Assembly (NCBI GenBank): GCA_034440615.1 | Contig: JAOTOM010005056.1 | Coordinates: 97,501 to 161,500, forward strand | Origin: Ashinkailepas kermadecensis | Taxonomy: Eukaryota; Arthropoda; Thecostraca; Neolepadidae | DNA: 64,000 bases | Direction: 5' to 3' | Part shown: positions 11,721-21,800 of the stretch, piece by piece | How positions within the stretch are numbered: the stretch's first letter is position 1 | How the letters are laid out: the number at the start of each line of letters is the position of its first letter | Translations under genes and position numbers: made by a program | Notes under the pieces: model-generated | Database searches by the model: none | The model's input: only the letters and a program-made list of their open reading frames with translations | Told to the model about the DNA's origin: nothing

Positions 11721-13192
11721 TGCATTCGATACATCCATACGGTATTGGGTATGCGTTCCAGAGTGAGTAGGATCCGTTCGAGAATCGTCGCATCTGAATT
11801 TCAATGTGCTGTGACAAAAAGGATGAGAAGGGGTGGTCCGCGTGAAATTGATGCAGCTGATGATATCAGGGTCTTATGCTTATGCATCGTATGCTGTGAG
11901 GTATTAGTCAGTGCAGTGCATTTATAGAGGATAGGTAAGTAGCGACACGTCGACATTTCAATGGGGGGGGAGTTCCTCATGCCCCTGTCTAACTTCCAAC
12001 GTTATCGACCGATTCAATTTTCGGCGACAATCGAAAAACCTCAACGAGATGTTACACTGTGCACGAAAAATGTACCCTCTTTGATCTGTGATGTCACAAG
12101 TTTCTATAAATTTAACCAAATCGGCGTTTTCGGTCTAGCTAAAGACCTTGGCACCAAATACAATACAATAGATCGCGAGAAACTTCCGTTCTAGCTCATG
12201 CATGCTGTCGAAGCACACCACTAACAGTTAAGCACTTTCTTAATTGAGTGAATCATAAGGTCCATGCTGAGTTACGGAATATTTCAGCTAAAATGTAATG
12301 CTCCTCGGAATAACACGTAACACATGTTTATACATCACAATGTCCACCAGAATGCAACAATGATCCTTGAATTCGCCCAAATGCACAAAGCAAGATCCAT
12401 TTCAAAGATGTTTAGCATGAAATAAAACTTGAACGTTTTTGTTTTGCAATTGATAGAAATGCTTAGGAATCGTGTTCTAAGCCAACTTAATGTTTTCCAA
12501 ACGTGCATAATATGCGATTTTAGTCATAATAGGTCACAATTTTGCAAAGGTGACGTCATGGAAGAAGAATAATTCCAGACATCTGAGACTTACCTTTTGT
12601 TGTGCCTGTCATGCTATGCAAACGTTTAATATTTCATGCTCATATCTCCATTGGTTAATCCATGGCAGCCTGCCAAGTTCCAAAAAGGCGATTTGGAGGT
12701 GACCTCAGTAAACCTGACCTAGATTAGTAATCTCTGATGACCTGACCTTACAGTTTGTTTTTAAACAGAATATGAAGAATTGATGAGGGAGGGGTATGCC
12801 CAGTTTCAGAGCACAATCGTATTCCGTTGTCACGAATATCTGCTATAGAGCGTCAGCTGCCGTACCCCCCTCCCCCCAGACCACAGCTTGGAAATATAAT
12901 GAACTACATATTATTGAGAGAAAAAAAGTTTTGCATCGGTATACGGAAGGACAAAGATAGTTGCCAATTTCAACCCGGAGAGAGAAGACGGTCGGACCCA
13001 GGCCCTGCTTTTCGCATGCTAACTGCACATATACTGCGTCGGCAGACACCAATGTCGTGCGGCACAGTCTATGCATATCACGGCCATCCATGCTGTGCTG
13101 CTACCAAGTATGCAATCGCGTGGTGCTGCACCTTTTCCACCGCACAGTATTATAAGGATGCTGAGGCGGTCCAGCACCGGGCAACCAACGGG
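11721..13192. other. No gene recognised; possible non-autonomous transposon debris
   Basis: AT-richer than its left neighbour. Around 12690-12775 there are GAGGTGACCTC, AACCTGACCTAG and GACCTGACCTTAC words, similar in kind to the AGGTCA-type palindromes of the element to the right. No paired termini were found. Confidence 0.35.
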
Positions 13193-13840
13193 TGACACCA
13201 CCATGCGAGCGATTTCAACCTAAGTGGGTGTGTAGGGTAGTCATGGGCGCTGAATCAATCTGTGAAAGTTTTAGCTTCGTACTGGCAGCGACCTCGGAGA
13301 TATGGCCGGAGGAAATTTTCATAGGTCACATTGCAGGTCAATCTTTGAGAGCGATTATCTCCGGTACTTTAAAACCTAGCATAGACATATAACATATCTG
13401 TAGAATCGTAAAGACCTCTTCTTTTCATTTCTGGGATCGGTTTTTAATTTTTTACAAATTTCAAAACTTTGGCCATTTGACCTCAGGTCACGTGACCTCC
13501 CGTGACCCCAAGCCACTTGATATTCACATTTGTAACCAGATTTACTATAGGGGTCATTGATTGTCTTTCGAAGCAAAAAATAAAAATGATGTTTATTTAC
13601 TGATAACTATTAATAATTTGCCTTAATTCTACCCGAGTTGATTGATTTTCGCACGTTTTGCTGAGTGGTCGGGTCAGTCTTTTGCTAGCGATTGACCCCC
13701 AAAGCTCATAGGGCTATGATTTGAGATATGCACTTATCAGGCATGATGAGATGAATCCGAACGTGCCCAATTTCATGACCTCAGGTCACCAGGTGACCTA
13801 TCCAGTTCAGGTTAAATACATCAGTGGAGGTGAAAATGGT
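13193..13840 (+). repeat. Left long terminal inverted repeat with AGGTCA palindromes
   Basis: Aligns to the reverse complement of 15310-15964 along its whole length with scattered mismatches, ending where GGAGGTGAAAATGGT (about 13826-13840) meets its partner. It contains TGACCTCAGGTCA at 13478-13490 and 13776-13788, and AGGTCACGTGACCT at 13485-13498. Confidence 0.85.
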
Positions 13841-13930
13841 AATGATGAATATGGTAATATTGATATGGTATAATGGTTATATGGTAATAATGAAAATGGT
13901 AATGAAAATGAAAAATGAATGAAAAAAGAG
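13841..13930. repeat. AT-rich degenerate repeat of GGTAAT/GAAAATG words
   Basis: Short irregular repeats of ATGGTAAT and AATGAAAATG separate the left inverted repeat from the transposase remnant. Because known relatives of the protein are longer at the N-terminus, this is probably where the internal deletion joined. Confidence 0.6.
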
Positions 13931-13986
13931 AAAAAAGCAAATGATCTCATGGGCATGGCCGCCTGCGACACTACGAACGAAACATG

Positions 13987-14977
13987 CATGATGGGAAACT
14001 GCCTCAATTGCCCCGGGGAGCAGGGCGTCCTCTCCTTCATATAATTAGTAGAGGACGAGTACGAGGACAACATGAACATGAAGGACACCATCACATACAA
14101 ACAGTGGGTTAAAACTGATCGTTGTACATTGCTCTATCATATTGAGCCGCGTGACGCGTTTATGACGACCTTGTCTAAGACGATCCGCAATCTGACCAGA
14201 CATCATAATGTGTCTAAGGAACAGGGGCGTGCTTTTCAGGAGTTGAAGGATTCAGTCGGTGTGGGTGAGGCAGTAGTTGTAGGCGATTTTTCCGAGAACT
14301 ATACCTGCGTTGTACAGGATGAGGTACAGAGTTATCATTGGGACGCTCCTCAAGTGACGGTTCATCCGTTTGTAGCTTATTGAAAAGAGCACAACTCCAC
14401 AGTACATCACAGTTTATGTGTTATATCCGATGTACTGAAGCACAATGCTGCTATTGTCCACGCGTTCTTACAACAGTTAGTTCCTATTGTAAAGTCACGT
14501 GTCCCTGGTCTCAGAAGGATTCACTACGTTTCAGACGGATGCGCCGGCCAGTACAAGAACCGTTTCAATTTTGTGAAACTTTGCCGTCACCGTGAAGATT
14601 TCGATGTTGACTGCGAGTGGCACTTTTTCGGTACCTCCCATGGCAAGAGCATATGCGATGGTGTCGGTGGTACAGTCAAAAGAGCGACGGCTATGCAGAG
14701 TTTGAGACGACCTAGCCAGGACCAGATTCTGAGTGCTGAAGATATGCACCGGTTTCTCAGTGAAAAATTCATTTCGGTCATTCACTTCCTATTCGTTTCC
14801 AAAGATTACGTTTCAAAAGTGACTGAATCCTTTAAAGAGGGGTTCGCCAAGGCCCTCACCGTCAAGGGCACACAAAGGTTTCATAAGTTTACACCAGTTG
14901 ACCGGTTTCACATCATTGCCTCTGAACTATCATCCAGTACTGCAGGAGTTCATGTTCGCGTTTGTAAGGATGAGTAG
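13987..14977 (+). pseudogene. Transposase-like protein (SDGCAGQYKN family), truncated with an internal stop
   Basis: One frame runs from a Cys motif (CMMGNCLNCPG, about 13985-14020) to a stop at 14975-14977. A TAA at 14042-14044 and a TGA at 14381-14383 interrupt it; after the second the same frame resumes without a shift. Motifs in order: GDFSENY (about 14282-14302), QDEVQSYHW (about 14315-14341), HHSLCVISD (about 14405-14431), SDGCAGQYKN (about 14529-14558), then HFFGTSHGKSICDGVGG (about 14621-14671). The paired Asp residues in GDF and SDG are the likely metal-binding pair of a DDE nuclease; this is inference. I recall this family from aphids, other arthropods and cnidarians as uncharacterised transposon proteins. 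The N-terminal part expected in the family is missing. It sits exactly between the two inverted repeats, which supports it being the element's own gene. Confidence 0.75.
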
Positions 14978-15309
14978 GTAAGCGTTGATATGTAGTTGAT
15001 TTTAGGTGATCAAGTATGAGCGAATGTAGGCATGCCAATACAAAATCGCGTGATGAGATTTTCATTGGCTTGTGGATACGGAATTTTGTTGTTGGAGGAT
15101 TCGTTTATTCTTATGTCGATATTATTGTTATTATGCATATAGGTGCATATGGTGGTATGTTGCCAGTGTTTGTTTTTAACTTTGCATGTGAAATGAATAA
15201 ATGTTGGCATATTAATGCTATCTCTAAAAACTATTCAAGCTAACCTCTCAGCTCTCATGGCTGGCGAACATCAAGGTAAAGTTGAAGTTACTTTCCAACG
15301 TCTTCCGAC
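14978..15309. other. Transposon 3' interior, non-coding
   Basis: AT-rich DNA between the transposase stop and the right inverted repeat. A 75-codon frame here has no recognisable feature. Confidence 0.5.
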
Positions 15310-15964
15310 ATGACCATTTTTCACCTCCACTGACGTATTTAACCCGACCTGGATAGGTGACCTGGTGACCTGAGGTCATGAAATCGGGCACGTTCGGGTT
15401 CGTCTCATAATGCTTGATAAGTGTATATCTTAAACTATAACCCTATGAGCTTTGGGGTCAATCGCTAGAAAAGGACTGACCCGACCACTCAGCAAAACGT
15501 GCGACAATCAATAAACTCAGGTAGAATGAAGGCAAATGAATAATAGTTATGAGTAAATAAACATCATTTTTCTTCTTCGTTTCGAAAGACAATCGATGTC
15601 CCTTATAGTAAATGTGGTTACAAATGTGAATATCAAGTGACTTGGGGTCACGGGAGGTCACGTGACTTGAGGTCAATTGACCAAATTTTTTAAATTTGTT
15701 CAAAATTGAAAACTGACCCAAGAACCCAATGAAAAGAAGAGGTCTTTGCGATTCTAAAGATATGCTATGTGTCTATGCTAGGCTTTAAAGTACCGGAGAT
15801 AATCGCTCTCAAAGATTTACCTGCAACGCGACCTATGAAAATTTCCTCAGGCCATATCTCCGAGATCGCTGCCAGTACGAAGCTAAAACTTTCACAGATT
15901 GATTCAGCGCCCATGACTACCCTATACACCCACTTAGGTTGAAATCGCTCGCATGGCGGTGTCA
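15310..15964 (-). repeat. Right long terminal inverted repeat
   Basis: Partner of 13193-13840. It keeps the AGGTCA-type palindromes, for example GGTGACCTGGTGACCTGAGG at about 15356-15375, and GGTCACGTGACTTGAGGTCA at about 15655-15674 in which one half-site has mutated. Confidence 0.85.
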
Positions 15965-16520
15965 TTTCCCAAGAATTTTGGTCGCCTGGTAGTGGACCTC
16001 CCCTGCTGTGCCGGGAGACGGTGTAGCGGTCTCGTGCGGGACGATCGTTCCGATCGCGGCATCCCACCGAATGGCTCCACGTATTGCACTGCTATGATGA
16101 CCGACGAGTGCTGCGAACGGAGTCTGTGTGCTGGCCGCCACCTGACACACACACACTGGCAGCTCGGCCTGACCCGGCCGCCCCGCGGCACTCCGTCACA
16201 GCTCCGCCATCCAGTGACGGCGCGCGGAACCGCACCCCCACACCCCCGCCCGAGTCGAGCGCATCGGCTCGATGCAACTCAATCGGTCGCACGTCGCCAC
16301 ACCGCAGCGCACAGCGAGCCGGCCCGGCCGGGTTCGCTGGTGCCCGCTGGTACCCGCTGCGCTGCAGAACAAGGTCGGGCACGGGGTCCGAGTCGGTCAG
16401 CGCCGGGGTGACCTCGCGCGGCACGAGACTTAACGCGGAACGGCGACCTCGCACGGCACGAGGGTGCACTGACGTCGCGCCGCTGTGGCGCCACCTCGCT
16501 GTGCAACGGGGGTGGGGGAG
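15965..16520. other. GC/CpG-rich DNA, no gene recognised
   Basis: CpG-dense sequence between the transposon and the next array. Overlapping Arg/Ala/Pro-rich frames are open on both strands but none is recognisable. Confidence 0.35.
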
Positions 16521-16523
16521 GAC

Positions 16524-17040
16524 GCTGCCGTGACGGGAGACAGCTGCCGTGTCCCTGCCGTGACGGGAGACAGCTGCCGTGTCGCTGCCGTGACGGGAGA
16601 CAGCTGACGTGTCCCTGCCGTGACGGGAGACAGCTGACGTGTCGCTGCCGTGACGGGAGACAGCTGACGTGTCCCTGCCGTGACGGGAGACAGCTGACGT
16701 GTCCCTGCCGTGACGGGAGACAGCTGACGTGTCCCTGCCGTGACGGGAAACAGCTGGCATGACGCGAGACAATTGACGTGTCCCTGCCGTGACGGGAGAC
16801 AACTGACGTGTCCCTGCCGTGACGGGAGACAGCTGCCGTGCCAGGAGACAACTGTCGTACCGGGAGACAGCTGCCGTGTCGGTAGACAGCTGCCGTGCTG
16901 CCGGTAGACAGCTGCCGTGCCCCTGCCACGACGGGAGACAGCTGCCGTGAGGGGAGACAGCTGCCTTGACGGGCGACAGCTGCCATGGCGGGAGACAGCT
17001 GCTGTGACGAGAGGCAGCTGCCGTGTTGCTGCCGTGACGG
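16524..17040. repeat. 30-bp minisatellite, homogeneous left and degenerate right
   Basis: Units read CTGCCGTGACGGGAGACAGC followed by TGACGTGTCC or TGCCGTGTCG. The first 300 bp or so keep an exact 30-bp period; from about 16745 the units shorten and diverge. Alternating unit types (GTCC versus GTCG ends, CCGT versus ACGT cores) could reveal higher-order duplication. Each unit includes CAGCTG, an E-box. Confidence 0.95.
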
Positions 17041-17149
17041 GAGACGGCGCACAAATCTGCAGCTGAGCCAGCAGACGAGCCCATTCAACAGACTCACCAA
17101 GATGACTGGCGGGGCCAATGCGATCCCACTGCCGACATTTCTGCGACGA

Positions 17150-17775
17150 CACAGCTGCGAATGTAAACAATATGAAACGACATTACTGCTACACGACACT
17201 GAGCTGCGAATGCAACAACTGCGACACGACATTACTGCTACACGACACTGAGCTGCGAATGCAACAACTGCGACACCACATTACTGCTACACGACACTGA
17301 GCTGCGATGCAACAGCTGCGACACGACATTACTGCTACACGACACTGAGCTGCGAATGCACACTGCGACATGACATTACTGCACGACACTGAGCTGCGAA
17401 TGCAACAACTGCGACACGACATTACTGCTACACGACACTGAGCTGCGAATGCAACAACTGCGACACATTACTGCTACACGACACTGAGCTGCGAATGCAA
17501 CAGCTGCGACACGACATTACTGCTACACGACACTGAGCTGCGAATGCAACAACTGCGACACGACATTACTGCTACACGACACTGAGGTGCGAGTGCAACA
17601 ACTGCGACATGACATTACTGCTATACAACACTGAGCTGCGAATGCAACAACTGCGACACGACATTACTGCTACACGACACTGAGCTGCGAATGCAGCAAC
17701 TGCGACACGACATTGCTGCTACACGACACTGAGCTGCGAATGCAACAACTGCGACACGACATTACTGCTATAGCA
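17150..17775 (+). repeat. 49-bp satellite-like array
   Basis: About 12 units of about 49 bp built from ACGACATTACTGCTACACGA, then CACTGAGCTGCGAATGCAAC, then AACTGCGAC. Deletions of 1-7 bp occur in units near 17300, 17360 and 17460. It is the homogeneous part of a family whose diverged copies lie at 17776-18020, 20640-20850 and 21600-21800. Confidence 0.95.
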
Positions 17776-18020
17776 AAAACTTTTCCAGACTGTACTGCGA
17801 CCCGACACGACTGCGAGTGCAAATACTGCCACTCGACCTGACTGCGAGTGCATGCAGTGCGACTCGTCCTCGCTGTTACACAGCATTTCCGTGACTGCCA
17901 AAACTGCTATGCGACAGCGCTGCTACTGCAACATCTTCGACCGGATGAACAGCGAAACCAGCTTACTGCGACGACTGACTTTGCTACTGCGACAAGCAAA
18001 CGACAGCAACGGGTGGGGAC
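17776..18020 (+). repeat. Diverged member of the 49-bp family
   Basis: Contains CACGACTGCGAGTGCAAATA (about 17806-17825), which in the inverted copies at 20.7 and 21.7 kb reads CACGACTGC followed by AATGCAAATACTG, and several ACTGCTA/TGCGAC words. Its period is no longer regular. Confidence 0.6.
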
Positions 18021-18222
18021 AGCAACGCACACCATTTAACTCTCGTAGTGCGGCATAATTTCCTACCTCTTGCAGTACGGGGAGGGGGTTCGGTTTGATC
18101 CTCCCCGGTTTTATCGGCAGATAGTTTTGCGATGAACCGCATGATGTAGCTTCATCCATGAGCTTTCAAGTGTTCGCACGTTCGTGACATGCACCTCGCA
18201 CATATTCTGCACCTCCGTTCTA

Positions 18223-18516
18223 CGAGTGGAGTGGAGTGGAGTGGAGTGGAGTGGAGTGGAGTGGAGTGGAGTGGAGTGGAGTGGAGTGGAGTGGAGTGGA
18301 GTGGAGTGGAGTAGAGTGGAGTAGAGTGGAGTAGAGTAGAGTGGAGTAGAGTAGAGTAGAGTAGAGTAGAGTAGAGTAGAGTAGAGTAGAGTAGAGTAGA
18401 GTAGAGTAGAGTAGAGTAGAGTAGAGTAGAGTAGAGTAGAGTAGAGTGGAGTAGAGTGAAGTAGAGTAGAGTAGAGTAGAGTAGAGTAGAGTAGAGTAGA
18501 GTAGAGTGGAGTGAGC
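18223..18516. repeat. Pentanucleotide array (GGAGT)n / (AGAGT)n
   Basis: About 58 pentamers. The left third is GGAGT and the remainder mainly AGAGT with a few GGAGT and one GAAGT. The blockwise change suggests expansion from two founding variants. The minus-strand Tyr/Ser/Thr/Leu translation is a repeat artefact. Confidence 0.95.
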
Positions 18517-19440
18517 CATATGCTATTCCACAAGTCATGCGGCGCCTGCTTTTTGTGAAAAGCGTGATCCACAAGGAATCAAACGATTTCACGTTGTCGA
18601 CAGGATGGCGTACACCATGTGACCGCATGACACGTGCCTTTGTCGTGACGGAAGCACATCCGAGTTGAGTGCTGCACGCGCTATAGCTACCAACATCGGT
18701 GAGTCGGTAGCCAATCACCAGAGCTATTGGAGGATTTCCAGTTCATTGGGGTGGGCGCAAGGGAGTGGCCGCCATGCACGTGCAAGCTCATTGCGCCCCG
18801 TTTAGAGCTGACAATGATCATAGTCCATACGAAAACGGCCAGGCATCTGAAATTTTGTGAAAATGCGTGTTCTTCACAGTGTTCAGCGTTCTGTGTATCG
18901 TCGGCGAAATGAGGCATACTTATGCTCGTCACATAATTTACCGCTTTGTATGACGTCAGCATGATGGTGTACCACTTCTACTCGTCAGGCACCTCCGTCT
19001 GTTTTGACAGACACCCAAGGTACTAAATTGTACTGGCCGATACGCTGTCATCAGCTGCATCCAGTGGAATCAGGGTTGTAAATCTGTCACCAAGCCGGGG
19101 GGGGGGGTGATGTCCATATTTTCAAGACATATTTTCAGATTGAATATGGAAAATTACACATTGACATTAACAGGGTACAAAACCAGGAGTCCAGACTCCC
19201 GGCCCACCCGGAATCTCTAGCCATGAGTCAAATTATGCACTAATCAGGAAGGAAGTAAAATTGTGCACAACACAAATAAAGCACACAACGATCACGTTAC
19301 TCGTAGTTTTAGGTAATGGATACCAAGGTAATGGATACAGACACCATCAAAGATCCAAAGTATGTTTTACGTAATCGAACACAAGTAGGCTTTATACAAT
19401 TGAACATCCGCAGATTTTAGGCTTTCCATCTGATGTGAAC
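18517..19440. other. No gene recognised
   Basis: Mixed-composition DNA with a short G run at about 19099-19108. No domain-bearing frame. Confidence 0.5.
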
Positions 19441-19454
19441 TTTAGGCTTGGCAA

Positions 19455-19640
19455 AGGTAAGTTAGGTTAGTATAATCTAACAGGGCTGAGAGGGCTCTGA
19501 AAGATAGGCTATGTTAGGTTAGGTTAGGTTAGACTTGACTATGTTGGGTTAGATCAGGTTAGGTTAGGCTAGGATAGGATGGGCTACGCTAGGGTAGGTT
19601 AGATCAGGCCAGGCCATATCCGGCCAGATTCGGTTAGATT
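19455..19640 (+). repeat. Degenerate TTAGG-type interstitial repeat
   Basis: Contains (TTAGG)4-like runs such as TTAGGTTAGGTTAGGTTAG at about 19513-19531 and many one-base variants (TCAGG, CTAGG, ATAGG). TTAGG is the ancestral arthropod telomere unit. Interstitial degenerate runs are common in arthropod genomes, so this need not be an old chromosome end. Confidence 0.7.
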
Positions 19641-19699
19641 AGGTTTGTTTTGGTACGTCCAGGCCCCGTCCAGTTCAGTTGGATTTAATTCACACAGTT

Positions 19700-20490
19700 T
19701 AGTGAGCAGCTATTCCATCACCAGGCCTGGGCACTGCACGAACCAAAGCACTAAACAGACCAAAGAAGCCAGGAAGAAGGCACTAAGAATGCTTGGGGCA
19801 ATAAATAGGAATGTATCATACAAAAGTGAGGAAGTCATCAGGAAGCTTTACTGTGCATATGTCAGGCCACATTTGGAATACTGTGTCCAAGCTTGGTCCC
19901 CTAGTTATGAAAAAGATTGTTGGTTTTTAGAGAGTATAAAAGAGGGCAAGGAAAATGGTGAATGGCATAGGCAACCTGGCATATGAGGAAATATTGAAGA
20001 AACTGAATATGTTTTCACTTAGATATAGAAGGCTGAGAGGTGATCTCATCGAGGTCTTTAAATTTGTTCATGGTCAGGAACAGGGTTATCTCAGGGAACT
20101 GTTTGTATTTAACAGAAATGATGCAATTAGAGGTCATCAATTCAAAATTAAAGTTCATCACAGCAGGACAAGGTTAAGACAGTCTTTCTTCACCAACAGG
20201 GTAGTAGAACACTGGAACCAGCTGCCAGAAACTATTGTCAGTAGAAACACATTGAACATCTTTAAAAACAGCATAGACAATCATTATAAGAATAGGGGGC
20301 TTGTTTTTCTGTATTCCAGGGAGAGTTGATTGGCGCATTTGGTGGAAAACTGGTTCAGTGTACAGAGTGCAACCAAGAAGGGCCCTTGTGGCTCATAGTT
20401 GCACTGATTTTTTATGTCTTTATGTCTTTATGTCTTTACGACCACGAGTTGATGCACCCCTAAACCCCAATAACTAACCAACCAATCCAT
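19700..20490 (+). mobile_element. CR1/L2-like LINE, 5'-truncated 3' end
   Basis: Carries the C-terminal part of a non-LTR reverse transcriptase, a short 3' UTR, three TTTATGTC octamers (about 20411-20435) and a tail reading GTTGATGCACCCCTAAACCC then AATAACTAACCAACCAA. Truncation from the 5' side is usual for target-primed insertion. The same tail occurs at 30988-31035, 37556-37600 and 50147-50190, always on the opposite strand. Confidence 0.8.
19730..20329 (+). pseudogene. LINE reverse transcriptase C-terminal fragment, one frameshift
   Basis: The first frame carries a short stretch ending RKLYCAYVRPHLEYCVQAWS (about 19846-19905), the block that lies in the thumb/C-terminal part of CR1- and L2-type reverse transcriptases. 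A frameshift at about 19935-19950 moves the reading to the next frame. That frame continues MVNGIGNLAYEE..., RRLRGDLIEVFKFVHG and FFTNRVVEHWNQLPETIV to a stop at 20327-20329. The endonuclease and the catalytic FADD-type core are absent. Family membership rests on these strongly conserved blocks. Nothing suggests host use. Confidence 0.85.
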
Positions 20491-20639
20491 CACCTGGGCT
20501 ATCCGATCATACCCAATGTGCATTACTGGCATTACCATATCCAGTAGTTACTAGGCTTTGGCACTCCGGGGTTATGGTAAGGTAAATAACTCATCTTCCC
20601 AACGGCGATTGGTGTCGTGCTGATGTCACGCAACAGATT

Positions 20640-20850
20640 CTGAATTCGCAGGGCATTTGTGTTGCAGTAATGTCAGCCAACTAACCTGCAGCAGCAGCAA
20701 TATCGCCAAGCAGTTATTGCAGTGGTGCAGATACTGTAACACAGTATTTGCATTCGCAGTCGTGTTGTGTTGCAGTGAAATCGGCCGAAGCTTTTGCTGC
20801 AGTAGCAATGGTGCGTCGCACTTTCTGCGCTTGCAGTTCTCTCATGCCGT
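20640..20850 (-). repeat. Inverted diverged copy of the 49-bp family
   Basis: On the minus strand it reads ACACGACTGCGAATGCAAAT (about 20744-20763) followed by ACTGTGTTAC, with nearby CTGCAGCAAAAGC and TTGCTGCTGCTGCAGG. These match motifs of 17776-18020 and 21600-21800. Confidence 0.6.
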
Positions 20851-21599
20851 GTGGAAGAGCTATTTCGAGATCCAGAGGTTCAGGAATCCCGTCCATGCGA
20901 CGTGACATGAATCCACCTTGCATGCCACAGCCACGCTCGGTCAAAGATGCATGGGGTATTGTTGAGAGCTTGGTAGCTTGGTGTGTGCCAAGGCGGCTGG
21001 CGAGCCGGAGTGACGTGGATCTGAAGTGAAAATTGCGATCCAGGATACGGTCACAAAAAGCCGGATCTGCCGCGAACTATGCCGCAGAAGGTCGGCACGC
21101 GCGTGCGCTGGACAGACCGACTGGTGATGCCATTGGAAGGGCCGATGGCCGAAGAGGCGAGCAAGAACGGGGTAAACCGGGGCACGTTGGGCCACAAAGA
21201 AGCAGCGAGAAACGCTTGCGCCGCGCGTCGTCACGAGATGTCAGGCACTGGCGTCTGACATTGCCATGCAGTGCTGCCAGCTGTTGGGAATATAATCGAT
21301 TGCAACACGTCTGTTGCTCGTATTGACGCGGCATGTGGAAATGCGACTAGCTGAGTTGCCTACTCAATTTGTTTTAATCATTATTTATTTGCTTGCTTTC
21401 GTTTAGTTGTTTATTTGTTTTATAGTAAACTACGACGACACTAGACAGCACAGGATGGGATTCTCAGTTATCAGTTATACCTAGCGCCATCTATGGACAC
21501 GACATGGCACTGCGTGCGCGAGTCATCTTGGCCGCCTGGTGACGATATCATGGCGTGTGAGTGGGTGGGCTGCTCCAGTCCGGCTTCGTCTACGCCAAT
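20851..21599. other. No gene recognised
   Basis: Moderately GC-rich DNA with open frames of about 60-97 codons on both strands; none recognisable. Confidence 0.5.
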
Positions 21600-21800
21600 A
21601 ACGGCTGCGCTGAGCGAACGTGCCGTTCGCAAACGCGGCGTGCTGCAGCACAGCCAGGCCGACTTTTTGCTGCAGCAATAATGTCGCCGCGCAGTATTTG
21701 CATTGCAGTCGTGTTCGGTTGAAGTACGGGAACGTCAAGAAAGTGTTTGGTGCGGCAATACTGTTGTGTCGCAGTCATGTCGTGGCAGGACCGCCGACCA
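21600..21800 (-). repeat. Second inverted diverged copy of the 49-bp family
   Basis: Minus-strand reading gives ACACGACTGCAATGCAAATA (about 21697-21716), then CTGCGCGGCGACATTATTGC and TGCAGCAAAAAG, i.e. the same motif order as the other copies. Confidence 0.6.

Larger units (their letters stand above)
13193..15964 (+). mobile_element. DNA transposon with about 645-bp inverted repeats, internally deleted
   Basis: The ends TGACACCACCATGCGAG at 13193 and its near-exact reverse complement ending at 15964 begin long inverted repeats. The interior encodes part of a transposase on the + strand. Total length is about 2.77 kb. I find no convincing target duplication: the left flank reads CCAACGG and the right flank TTTCCCA. 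Either the duplication is very short or lost, or the true ends differ by a base or two. The superfamily is unassigned. Confidence 0.75.

Noticed and set aside
20411..20435. TTTATGTC octamers as an independent microsatellite
   Set aside because: Short octamer repeats at the 3' end are typical of CR1/L2-type LINEs and are better counted as part of the element.
17806..21716. ATGCAAAT octamers (POU-type sites) in the diverged 49-bp family
   Set aside because: Present because the copies share ancestry; two or three copies give no evidence of selection.
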